Shown here: in pieces, positions 1-11,684 of the stretch
Layout: every line of letters begins with the position of its first letter
Numbering within the stretch: the stretch's first letter is position 1
NCBI RefSeq assembly: GCF_000346465.2
Contig: NC_034015.1
Coordinates: 19,220,462-19,284,461, forward strand
Direction of reading: 5' to 3'
Origin: Prunus persica
Taxonomy: Eukaryota; Streptophyta; Magnoliopsida; Rosales; Rosaceae
Length of the DNA stretch: 64,000 bases
Made by a program: the position numbers and the translations under genes
The notes under the pieces: generated by a model
The model's input: only the letters and a program-made list of their open reading frames with translations
Database searches by the model: none
Told to the model about the DNA's origin: nothing

Positions 1-3000
1 ACTCGCAAGTGAATGAATGACCTAAGCACAGCTGCTATGTGTATATGTGTGAGATTTGCCAATACACACTGAGACAGTTATCTCTTAATGCATAATAGCA
101 GTGAGCTACCCACTTGGTACTATTTGATTTTGGCTACAGAGCAAAAATCCATACATTGGGTAGAGACAGAAAATGACTGGCCAGAAGCAACAACACCAAC
201 AACAACCTAAATATTTACAGCAGATTCTTCTGTCCAAACAGGCTTTGATGATATACCATATTAATTTCGATCCCATCCGTTGGATTGCCTCTCCTGATTC
301 TAATCTATGGTTTTGCTTGCCCTCCAAGAAGACCCACAAGCCCTAATAATTGACCATGCTAGATTTTCCACCACCATTACAAAATCAGTAAACAACAAAT
401 CACTTGATTTAAGGCACTAGGTTGTTGAGGGAGACTACCCTGAAATGAAATGAACAAGCTGCTGCTGAGCCTTTTGGCTTGGATGCTATAGGCCAATCTG
501 TTTGCAAGTTCTCTGTTTGTGTGTGTGTGTGGTCAAATCAAGGGCAATTCATAGAGCCTCTATTATTGTAAGATTTGCCAGTCTCTTCCCAGAAAAAAAA
601 AAGCAACAAAAAAAAAAAAAACTGGTTTGCCCCACTTGCTGTCTCTTTTTACCTCTTGTGGGCTTCAATCAGCCTTTGATGATTGAGCATATCACAGACC
701 ATCTGTCACCAAGTCCTTGTCTGGTTTCATAAACAAACAACTGAGAATCTCTCCATTTCTCTGCTCTGCACCACCCAACCCCACCTCACCCACTGACTAA
801 TTAATCTAACTTGTTAATTACTTACTTTAACGCTAAATCTGTCTCTAATCATCATTACAAGCCTTTGCTTAATGATGGTGCATTTTGGAACAAACCATAT
901 TAACTTACCTGTGCTTTTCTATTATCAAAACCATAATCATTTCATAAAATCCCAAACCAATGAGATGAGGACACACCCAAGAGGAAATGAAGCTTTACTT
1001 GCTCAGTTTTTCACAGTTCAATGTCCCCTTCATTATTTGTTTAATCTTGGTCAAGCTTTCTGAAATTTGACCACAGGGCAGCAACTTGCTGCCTGTACTT
1101 TGAATTGACGACACGTGCAAATTGTGCGGTTCACAGTGGAAGACGTTGCCTCTCATTTCCTCATGATATGAGCAATTCCAATGTTCTTGCAAACTGCAAG
1201 ATATTTGCAAATATCATTCCCACTTTAAGCCTTAAAAAAGGGTTTTGAATTATAATCAAATTGGATATAGTGATGGTATCTTGTCTTAATCTAGATGATA
1301 CATTATCGAATATTGATAATCTGACAACCGAACATTTTTATATGATCCAAGTAGTTATAGTGAGTAATTGATACGCGAATGCTTTTTTCTAAATATGAAT
1401 GAATCAAATCATACTCCTTTTTAAAATTGTGAATCTAATTGTCTTCCACCTTTGGACAACATCTCTTTTTCTTTATGTGGCTTACATCTTTAACCTAATG
1501 ATATAAGCTTTGCTTTTTGTTTTTCCACAAATCTTAGATTGTGAGTGTATGATTAATAAAATTGAAGCTGTCTGTCTGTCTGCTTTATTCTCTCTAAAAT
1601 GAAAATAGCTTTTCTAACTTTAGTTTGGTGAGCCAAGCCAATGATGTTCAAAGAGAAGCTGATTTTTAAGTAAGTTATCTTATTGGCATCTAAAGCTTTG
1701 CTTTAAATCCTTAACTAAAAAAGCATACACTAATGGTCCAATTCCAATATATATAATTTTTTTTGTGAGGGAATCTAGGGTCTACTCTCATAGGGAAGAG
1801 GGTCTTAGCTAGCAAGCTTAGGAGTTTGGAGGCTTCCCATGAAAACAAACAACAGTATGTCTAGTTCCTTCCTATGCCTCTCTGTAAATTAACTAAAACT
1901 ACTACTAGACAGTAACGTACTTCACTGCAATTAAAAGCACCATCTTCTTCGGATTTGTCCTGCTGCTGATAAATAATGGCCCATCTAGGTTTAACCAGTC
2001 GATAAAAAAAAACAAAAAGTTGTATCTGACGTCAATTTGGCCAATGCTTGTTTCAACTTTCTTTATTCCAGCTAAAATGAATGATTGCAAGAGGGAGGTG
2101 AAATTTTTTGCACACGTCTTCTTTTCTCACTAGCAGTTGCTTACATGATCACATGCAATGGATGACTTCTTCATTCATGTTTTCATATCACGTGTTGCTC
2201 ATATGATAAAACGGGAGTAAGAATGAGAATATTTTCTTATTACAGGTGTTGGTCATACGATGAAACGAAGGGTAAACATGAGGAATATAATGTAAGTTTA
2301 CCATCCATTCTAAATGCTAGATTATTGGTAAATCAAGTGCATAGAGTAAAGAGTGCAAATTTTACTGCCCAAAAGTTGGCATAATGGGCTTGTAATGTTA
2401 CTAGTTTTGGCTTCCCATCTCTTGAGCCAATTCCAGTTACACCATCCTTCCCAAATGTGTTCAACTATTGAAGCAAGGGATTGGGATTACCAGATGAATA
2501 TGCAGAAGAACGTGAGTTTTTAATGAAAGCTTTTGATATATTTCCGAATAAAATTACTACTGATAAAAGTGAGATTGAACAAAGTGCTTTTATACAAAAA
2601 GCACTTTTAATCATAAAAAGTCGAGTTTGCATGTACCAGCTAGCACAGACCAGAGGGCAGATAAATAAGTAATCCACAAACTGTCCTTCCAAGCTTCTAC
2701 CATAAAGCAATTTACATATAAGTACCATTGTTTTGTATGCACAGCGTTGTGACTGCAAATGTTTTTCTACCAGTCAGACATGGAGCTGAGCTGAACCACC
2801 AAGCTCCAATAACCTGGGTGTACATGTACACCCACTGCAGCTGTTTTGGGGGGAGAGGGGAGGGAGAAATTATGCTTTAAACCTTGTACTTAGACCAGAC
2901 CCAAACTCTTTAGTCACTTTTAACAAGAGAGATTCTTTGGTCCTGCAGGCTGCAGATAGACCAACCACACACACACACACAAAAAAGGTATCTCTATTTT

Positions 3001-3332
3001 AAGTTTTACTCGATTTCACGTTGATCCACCCTAATGCAGAGGTACCCTTTATTCGTGCATGTGGCTGAATGAATGACGTGATTCACCCGCCGGACCAAAA
3101 ATTTCTCTCACAATGGACAGTATGAGATGAGACTACCCAGACCAAAAAAAAACTCAACTTGTAATTATTTGAGTTTTCTTAATTCTTTTGTGTGCTTGGG
3201 CCTGAATAACTCTCAATGGGCTTTACCAAGCCCAGGCCCAATTGTGTTAGAGCTTAAATGCTTCAATTTGGCGCGAACCCACATGACCGCCGGTTCTGGC
3301 CTCAGAGTCGGTCTCCCTCACCTCAGTTCATC
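1..3332. other. Intergenic, no gene supported
   Basis: AT-rich DNA with poly-A runs, a short CA tract near 2969-2984 and only short random-looking reading frames in all six frames. None has a domain, a plausible exon series or a recognisable signature. The end nearest 3332 is the presumed promoter and 5' leader of the gene starting at 3333. The first few hundred bases could be the flank of a gene outside the window, but nothing in the sequence proves this. Confidence 0.6.
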
Positions 3333-6003
3333 ATGACCACACTACCAGAAATAACCGATCTCTTCGCCAGGCTCGCTTCCCGCCTCAAATCCCTAAACGT
3401 CACGTCGTTTTCTCCTCACACTGCCAAAGAAGAACTTGACGAAGCAGCTCTGGACCTCTCTATTTCAAAGCTGAACCAATCTCTGAACCCTAACGGCAAT
3501 TCTAGGGTTAGGGTTTTGGACACAGTCCTATCTCTAATGTGCTTCAAAGCTCCCCAGGTCAGCTCTTTCAAATTAGGGATTTTTTTTTTAATAGACAAAA
3601 AGAATGTTGAAGTTGGGATTTTTCTCATCTCTGTATTTTTGTTGTGGTCTTTAGGTTTTCGATTCGGGCATTGAGTATTTAGTGAAGACAATTGTCACCG
3701 TTTTGTTGTCTTCCATTCGTTGCAAGGTCCTTCGATCTCCGAAAGATGAGATTTTGCTGATTGGAAGCTCGATTTCTCACCGGGATTGTGGGCATTTGAT
3801 CGAAGCGGCTGCTGATATTCTTGAGAAATTGGTGGGACATGGTGGGTATACACTCTAATACTAAAATTGGTGTTCAAAATTGTTTCATGTTCTATAAAGT
3901 AATCTTCTTTTATTATTTAATTCTAAAATGAGTGTTGTTTTCAATGTGTTTGAATTGAAGGTAAGCTTTCGGATTCTTTACTGTGTGCCATTGTAAGAGT
4001 TGTAAGTTCAGCATCATTGTACCGGCAGCTGTCAAGACCCGTTTTTGATGTAAAATCAGTGGATGTAAAAAAGACCTTGACTTCGAAGCTTCTCTGTTAC
4101 TTTCCCAGAGAAAAATCCCTTGACAACAACAAAATACCATTCAGGTTCTTGAAAATGGGCTTTGTCTAGTTTGCAAGTTCCTTCTGCTTTTCTGTGTGTT
4201 CTTGTAGTTATAAATGTGGGGATTCTAATTTCTATGCAGATTGCTGTTGTGGTATCTTGACCCGCTAATTTTGAAGCGCGATGTTTCAAACATTTTGCAA
4301 GAAACCATAGACAGGCCATTTCTTTGTTTGAGTAAGGAATTTCGTGAGAGTAATGATTGGCTCTCTGTTATCACATCCTTGGTACTTTCTCCCATTATGT
4401 TTGTTGAGGCCAGAGCTTTGCTGCACCGATGGTTTTTGGTCACGTAAGTCCATTTCTTGTTGACAAGCACGTTTAAGTTCTTTCTGTTGTAAATTTTAAC
4501 TAATCGTTGGTCATGCTCAAGGAAACTGAAGTTTAGGAAAATTGATTTTGTATGCAAGGTTATAATTTGATTTGATATGGTATATTAATGTGCATCAGGG
4601 GTCTGGCTTCTGTGCTTGAGCTTCTAATTCAATTGGTCGCAGTGGTATTAGATGTGGTTTCAAGACCAATGTTCTGGGACATATCACTGGAAGTGGGAGC
4701 AAAGTTGCAATTTTCTAATGCTTATTTCCCATACAACCAACGCTTGCTAAGGATCTTGACTGGACCCCTCTCCTACGAGGGTCTCCTACAATTAGTGCAT
4801 GAGACAAATGAGCCAGTGCCTTGTGCCCAGAAACAACTTTGTCCAACTTTTAAGCCACCTGCAGTAAAGGTTTCAACAATCGATGACAAATCTCTCTGGT
4901 AATTTCTTACCCCATTAGTCCATCTGATAACAGATGGCCTATACACCATCTCAGTCCTACAACCCAAGACTGATCCACAAATGTTGCATAGTAGGTCCCT
5001 GGCCATCAACTTCCCAGACTGGTTCTACTTTGCTTCTGCATTGCTCTTCTCGGAGAAAACTTCTCATGACAGTTGTCATCCAGAATGCATATTGGGGGCA
5101 TCCAAAGTCGGAAAAGCGCACCATGAAGAACTACCTTCTATTTCTGCAGCAAGGTACATTGCCTGGATTTTGAGTCCTGTTAGTAAATCTCACCAGGATT
5201 CGCTGGCTGATTGTTTGATTAAAACATCAGAGTCTTGGGCTTTTAAGCAATTTGGCTCAGGTTCCCATGAGAAAGAAACATACGGCTACAAGAAAATACT
5301 CAAGAAACAGAAATTCTGTGAAGAGGACTATAGTTCCCCAACAGAGTATGATTATCAAGCAGTTGCAGTCTGGCTCAGCAGGTTCAATACTATGTACACA
5401 AGGAATTGCAATGAAACTGTTAACAGTTCAACATCGCGTGAAACAAAACGACCCTGTGGTCATAGTCTGCAGCAAAATGTCCTGTTCCGGAGAATCCCAC
5501 TAGGCATCTTGCTTGGTTGCCCTCATTATACCACTGAAGATGGATGTGAATTGCTGATGCATTATGCCACAACTAGTAGAATTTTTCAGTTGAGGGAAAC
5601 TAACGCTACTGGATTGAAGCATGTAAAATGGAACTCCAAAGGGCATAGGAACTTAGTTACATGGAGTGATGAATGTAATGAAAGGGAAGCTACAGCAGGT
5701 GCCTGTCTTGTCTTCAGTTTAACTGATATTATAGAAAGTATGTCTGCTTCACTGTTCGAGACTGAAGAAGCTGGCGTAGACTTTCTCTGCCGGGTGAAAA
5801 TGCGGATCAGCAAATACTTGATAAAATGCATCAAGAGGTTAATCCAACTCAAAATTGATGACAGAAATTGGGTTGTAATGGATTTCTGCCATAAATTGGA
5901 GAAGTGGAGGCATCAGGGACAAGAAGTATTAGAGCTCCACAAAGATTTAGATGATGTCATTCATGTATTGAGTCAGAGAACATGCTCTGTTTCATCAATG
6001 TGA
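3333..6003 (+). CDS. Conserved plant protein of unknown function, 702 aa, six exons
   Basis: Exons: 3333-3557, 3655-3841, 3961-4144, 4240-4443, 4599-4898, 4995-6003; they sum to 703 codons with consistent phases and GT-AG borders. The chosen start gives MTTLPEITDLFARL; an upstream in-frame ATG at 3258 would add 25 residues that look like leader. The protein is soluble-looking, leucine-rich and mostly helical, with no signal peptide or clear membrane segment. Landmarks are a central stretch with RALLHRWFLVT, then AINFPDWFYFASALLFSE and RYIAWILSPVS, and an acidic, coiled-coil-like C-terminus rich in K, E and L. An in-frame TAA at 4900 looks like a break but lies inside a 96-bp intron (4899-4994), whose removal restores KSLWSLAINFPDW. 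I cannot name the family with confidence. It converges on the beta-galactosidase gene, whose stop is 421 bp away. Confidence 0.82.
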
Positions 6004-6423
6004 ACAAATATTGTGCAAAATCGATTTGGCCTTTTGTTTACAAATTCTTTGCGGCAACTTGTCACAGAAATTTTCTTATCTATCTTAAACACGAACATTA
6101 CAGGTATTTGCTAATACAGCAATTTGGAAACAAAAAGATAAAAGTAATATCTATTAATTCTCAATTTATTCTTGTAAAGGTAAAGGAATTACATCGCATC
6201 GCTTTTCCATAAGCTGTTGTTACATACATTTGGAAATGCTTGCGCAAATCTGAGGACCACAAACTTTGTACGTAGTCCTCCTAGGTGTATCATATCATGA
6301 GGAGAGGGAGAGCTTTTCTTGGCTATGTACACAATCACTAAGATGGCAATGAAATTCTTATCTGGTAAAGATAGAACTAATCTGGACTTCCATGTATGTA
6401 GTAATCTACAGAGCCACTGGGTC

Positions 6424-9400
6424 TTAGCTGCAAACAGCCTCAACCGAGAGCTTCTTCGTACTGCCCGGACAAGGATCTCCTCCAAAAGCTTCAGGAGCTA
6501 CAGCCACTGAGCAGGATTGCTTTCCAATGCAGTTCTGCAGGAGTAAAGAAATTTTAGTTTTTACAGTTATTGAGGATAATTCAAGTAAGTTAGTATCAGC
6601 AAAGTGTTGCTGGGCATACCCTTTTAGGAGCATCATACGACTTGTGGGCATGGCAGCTCCCTTCTTGGAAGCTTCCACATGTCCCTTGTGGCAACCCATA
6701 GCTAGCAAACTTAATATCAGAGATGACCTGACCAGGTGGACACCATAAATGGGCTTTTGGTCTGTTGAGTTTGCCAGAGGCTAACTTTTGAGAGTTTGTC
6801 AATGTTGGTTGCCCTTCAAATATATCAGCACAGACACTTGATGTTCTTCTTTCCACCAAAGATATTTTAGTCGGATCACCACCCCATTCTTCAAACACTA
6901 CCAACAGATTCCCGCTCGGGGTTAACCACGACCGCGGAACATGATACCTGAAAATAAATAGTTTCACATGACTTCTGTAATTGACAAAACAAAGGTATGA
7001 CAATGAAGAAGATGAACTTTTCTTACCATCTCTGAGAGGGCTCCCCACAATGTGTTCTGCATTTCTTGTCGTCGTAAGTTCCAGCATAATAGCAATTGCC
7101 ACAATTACCCCGTGCTGTATATGCAGGCCAGTGGCGTCCAATGCTCTGTCCATTGATCCATATCTGACCTTTTCCCATGCTACTCATATCCAAAGCTAAT
7201 GGGCCATTACCTGGTGGTGCATTAAAAGTAGCCTGGAAATATCACAACTTAAAATTAATATCTTATCTTTGATGAACTCCAAAATAAAGATTTACATATA
7301 AGAGATGGGTATTGGGAGAATACTAACCTTGTACCAGGTAAGAGGTTGCTTTTGAGCCATTGATGGTCCTTCTGCCCATTCAACAGAAGAACTCCCACTG
7401 ACAGTATGAAGGCCTAAAGCTTCACCTTTGAGACCAATCTGCTCAGAAAGTACATGCCAACACACAAGTTATTCTCTAGTTTTCTTTGTCAAAATTTTCA
7501 GCATCCTGGCAGGGGAAGAAAGTGGAACAGGAAAGTTGAAGGGCAACAAACCTTGTAGGTCCATTTCCATCGTGACATGTCCCATGTTCCCGAATTCAGA
7601 CCCTTCAATGTGACTGGGCCCAGAACTCCCGCATTCCATGTCTCAAAGTGAAGACCAACATTCTGATTTTTATTAAACCACAGAAAAGCAAAAATGTCAA
7701 TTGCCATATCAAATGCATTTAACAACCAAAATCCATTAGAAGATGGGGGAACTAACCGGAAGACCAACTGAAATGCTAAGTAAAGCAAGCTTATTGATGC
7801 CTGATCTCAGCTTCACGTTTTGACTAAATGTTAATTTAGGATTCTCCAATGCCCCATACACGGTTCCTGCAATATAGGTAGACCATTTTATAAAATTTAA
7901 ATTCATTCAGCAGAAGAAGTAGACGAATTTACACAAAAATGTCATCCTCTTTCATGTACCTGATAGCTGACCATTGATGAAAACATGCAAGGCATGACCA
8001 GCTGAATAGATGGTAAGAAGAGGTGACTCTCCTCTCTTTATAAATCCTTCATCAGGACTGATTGTGATACTGGTAACATCAATTTAAATTACTAAGTTAG
8101 AAAGAAAAGAAAATCAATAGAAAAACAAGAAAAAAGAAGTTTACACAGATTTAGTTCCTTTCCCAAATACATTGAATAAAACTTAAACTCAATCTATGGT
8201 TTGTTTAATATACTTACTCTGTCATGTACCACAAGTAGTCTGTAGTATCCCTAGTGACATTTATTTGTTCCCACAACCCGTCCAACGTAGTTGTATCAGA
8301 TTCATCGGAAGAGGCACTTTCTTCGACGAATGACTGCCAAGGAAGTGCAGATTTTACTGGTGTCATCTTCATCTGCGAGCTTTGGGAACCAAGCTGTAGA
8401 GAGATAACAATCCCAAGTGAATCTCCAAGTAGAAAAGCTTGAACTTTCTAGACTGAAATTAAAAAATACAATTTGAACAGTGTAGACCGAAATATCCAAA
8501 CTCCTCACCCTTGCAGTGTTGTAAACTGCAGTTTTGCAGTCAGGGAGAATGCTGATGGACCATGGTGGCAGTTCATATTGCCCATTTCCAAAGCTAACTT
8601 TAGCAGAGGATTTTGTGTCATAATTTGCAAGGAATGCAGCACACCCAGACTTTGACTTGAACACATGAGCCTACAAGGATAACAATGAGAACCTTAGCAA
8701 TTTCAAAGAAGAATAAGATTTATGATATGGTTTTTCTAGCTAGGTAAAAAAAAACCTTACCTCTTGACCATTTCCAAGTGATGTCACTGAAGGTTCTGCA
8801 GACACTAAAGCTGACTCGGATGACTTGATGGCTTTATGTAGATCTCTCAAATGTCCCCACTTTGGTTCCCTTGGTAGTCCTGGCACAGCATAAGGAAACC
8901 AATTTTTATCCATGTGAAATATTAAGTTTTTGCACATGTTAAGCATTTTCCTAGTTCGATGTTTGAAAAATTACACAAGTACGTAAAGTGAGGATTATGA
9001 CTTTATGAGCCAAACTTTATAACAACCTACTCTAGCATGCAAATCTAATCTCTATTTACATACCGTATTCGTCTAAAGGGGCGTCATAGTCATAGCTGGT
9101 GGCCATGAAAGGACCTCCAGCTGTTCGGCCGAAATTCGTTCCTCCATGGTACTGGAACACAAAGTGGGAGGAAAGAAAACAAAGTTTAGAAAGCATAGTC
9201 TAGGTGATTAAACACCAGTCAAATACAGTTAACCCGGAAACTAACCATGTAATAGTTCACAAAAGAACCACCCTTCTGTATAAACCTTGCAATTGAAAAT
9301 GCCAAGTCTTCTGCAGGTCTTGTGGGAACTGCCCCACCAAATTCTGTATACCTGTAAAATACATACAAAGAGGCAGCCTCATCAAAGGACTTGAACAACA

Positions 9401-10936
9401 ATACAAGAAAGTACCTACACAATAGTAGGTCTGTAGCAATAAATTTTTGGCCTGTACAGGTAACATGTGTGACTTACCAGCCAGTCCAGACTTCTGTCCA
9501 CATTTTGGGTTTGTAGTTCTTGTTTGGAGTGAAATTTTCACAGTAGAAACCATTGCAGGTGTCGATCTATCACATAATAAATGATGACAAGGTTTTAGTC
9601 TAAACTTCTAGAGATGAGGATAGAAATATCTTGAAGCTCTTTTTTTTGTTCTTTGTTGCAATTAATAGCATAATTTATTTGGCAGCACAAACTCAGTTAT
9701 TGACCAAACCAACCCAAGTTGACTTCCATGTCTTCAGCAGAAAAGTCAGAATTATAAAAAATTTAAACGAATTCATTGACAAACAGAGAGCTGCAGATCT
9801 GGAGAATTAACACATAAAATGGGGACAAGCATTGCCCTGACCACATGAAACAAAACTCTACAGCATGAGGCCACCAACTTAGTTAAGATGACAACAAACT
9901 GCTTAAAAACCCCACCAAACAAAGGAGGGCCACACTAAATGAAGAACAATTATGCGATGCTTGTAAAAATTGACAACACAAAGGATAAAAAAGATAAAAA
10001 AAGAACTTTGAAAAAATAGGCAGAGTAGCTTACAACTGGATCAGGGGCATCTTCTTGCTTACACATAATCCATGGCACTCCAGTGTTGAGACCCACAGCC
10101 ATCTGAGCTGCCCATTTGGTATAAGCTTTACCAGGGGCACCAATTTCCCACTCTACTGGTCCAAATTCATTTTCTATCTGTCAAATTTAAATTTTTGTTA
10201 AAAAAGGGGTTAATATAGCATTGACTGCCCAATATTTTCCTCAGCAAATAAAACAAAAAGAAACAAACACTGCTCAATTTCTTATAAAATTGGCGCTGGA
10301 ACTAAAAGCAAATTGAAAACCCAGTTCAAGAAACACGGCAAAGATTAAAACTTTGAACTATTTTTCTCACCTGAGATAGAATTATAGGACCTCCCTGACT
10401 TTGAAACAGCTGTTCTGCCTTCATCATACTGACAATCTTCTCCGTAAATTTTTGCATTGCCGCCTGCATAACAGTAATTTGGAAATGAAATCGATTTAAA
10501 AATTAAATTATCGAATTAAAAGCAATAGAGGAAATGGAAGATTCCTAAATGCCTAACCTTGAAAGGCTCATTGTCAGTTCTAAAAACAATTCCAGGAACA
10601 TATTTAAGCCAAACAGGGAATCCCCTGTACCAGAAACAGAGAAAAACCAGAGTAATGAATATGACAAGAACAAAAGCAAGAAAATTTCTAAACTTCAGTC
10701 ATTGGCTAAACCTATGTAATATTTATTTTTAATATTATATTATTACCCGAAGTTCCATTCAGCACACACATAAGGGCCAATCCGGAGATTAACATATAGG
10801 CCTGCTTGGTGTACCAGCTTGATGAACTTGACCAAATCATATCTGTCCTCAAAATAATACTGCAAATTTGAATAAAAAAACTAGTTAAACTTCTAAAAAG
10901 TACACTTTTAACACCAGAGCATAACTATATTTGCAT

Positions 10937-10976
<40 letters not shown>

Positions 10977-11393
10977 TTAAAATGCAATTGCATTACTTTT
11001 CCTGGAGAAGGCTCATGCCCATTCCAAAACACATAGGTCTGAATAACATCCAAGCCTCCATCTTTGGACTTCTGTATTAAATCAGGCCACATCTGTAACC
11101 ACACATACAAACACCAGAAAAAACCCATAAGTCAAAAAAGCATTAAAATACCATCACAAATAATAAATAAATATTAAAAAAAACAAAAAGAAAGCTATGA
11201 ACCACATTGGCATTGTTGGTACCTCAGGTGTGCTTCTGGGATAATGAATGGAGCCAGAGATGAGAATTCTCTTCTGCCCATTAATTATTATAGCTTTGTG
11301 GTCATAGCTCACAGAGGCAGTAGCTGCAGAAGCCAGCCATGAAAACAAGAGCAATGACAGGAGCGTGTTGTTGCCTCTTAACACGTTCCACAT
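6424..11393 (-). CDS. Beta-galactosidase, GH35, with C-terminal SUEL lectin domain (BGAL1-type), 836 aa
   Basis: Nineteen exons, in transcript order: 11393-11223, 11092-10997, 10859-10747, 10624-10558, 10463-10371, 10177-10034, 9566-9478, 9351-9246, 9151-9064, 8879-8761, 8670-8509, 8393-8218, 8069-7960, 7866-7757, 7662-7552, 7438-7328, 7232-7027, 6947-6620, 6534-6424; 837 codons including stop. A signal peptide (about residues 1-27) precedes the GH35 start [14 protein letters not shown]. The family signature [13 protein letters not shown] carries the acid/base Glu184, and MWTEVWTGW carries the nucleophile Glu253. The Cys-rich C-terminal 90 residues form a SUEL (galactose-binding lectin) domain, which some plant BGALs lack. 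The enzyme removes beta-linked galactose from cell-wall pectin and arabinogalactan side chains in the apoplast, a role linked to growth and fruit softening. The gene looks fully functional; assignment to the BGAL1 clade is by resemblance. Confidence 0.97.
10941..10973. repeat. (AG)n microsatellite in beta-galactosidase intron 2
   Basis: Uninterrupted AG dinucleotide run of about 16 units inside the second intron, between exons at 10997 and 10859. It should be length-variable between individuals. Confidence 0.95.
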
Positions 11394-11673
11394 TGTTTAA
11401 ATTCCAACACCCACAAGCCTCTCAAACGCGCAAAGCAGCGGCCTTTATATTTGTCTCTGTTTTTGTTTGCATCTAACTTGAAATATTTTATTTCGGTATC
11501 GGGATTTGGTTTTGATTTTTGAATGCACGCTTTCTTTTTGGATGCTTTTTTCGATATTGAAAGAGGAGAGAGAGAGGGAGAGAGAGAGTGGCAGAGTTGG
11601 GGTAGTGTAATGGATTTGATGGGTGAGAGAGTTAAGGTTTAGTTGCGTTGAGAACGGGTAGCTCCCCCAACTG

Positions 11674-11684
11674 CTTTATATACA
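11674..11684 (-). promoter_or_regulatory. Candidate TATA box of the beta-galactosidase gene
   Basis: The minus strand reads TGTATATAAAG, a good TATA box about 285 bp upstream of the ATG. A pyrimidine tract (seen as GA on the plus strand, about 11562-11589) follows, as is common in plant 5' leaders. A second weaker TATA-like site lies at 11443-11450 and would leave a very short leader. The choice between them is inference. Confidence 0.4.

Noticed and set aside
106..339. Minus-strand 77-aa frame rich in Cys
   Set aside because: No domain, no splice partners and low-complexity composition; most likely non-coding or a UTR of a gene outside the window.
4900..4902. In-frame TAA that seems to split the 3333-6003 gene
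   Set aside because: It lies inside a GT-AG intron (4899-4994) whose removal keeps frame and restores a sensible KSLWSLAINFPDW.
5586..5852. Minus-strand frame opposite exon 6 of the 3333 gene
   Set aside because: Antisense shadow of a well-supported coding exon.
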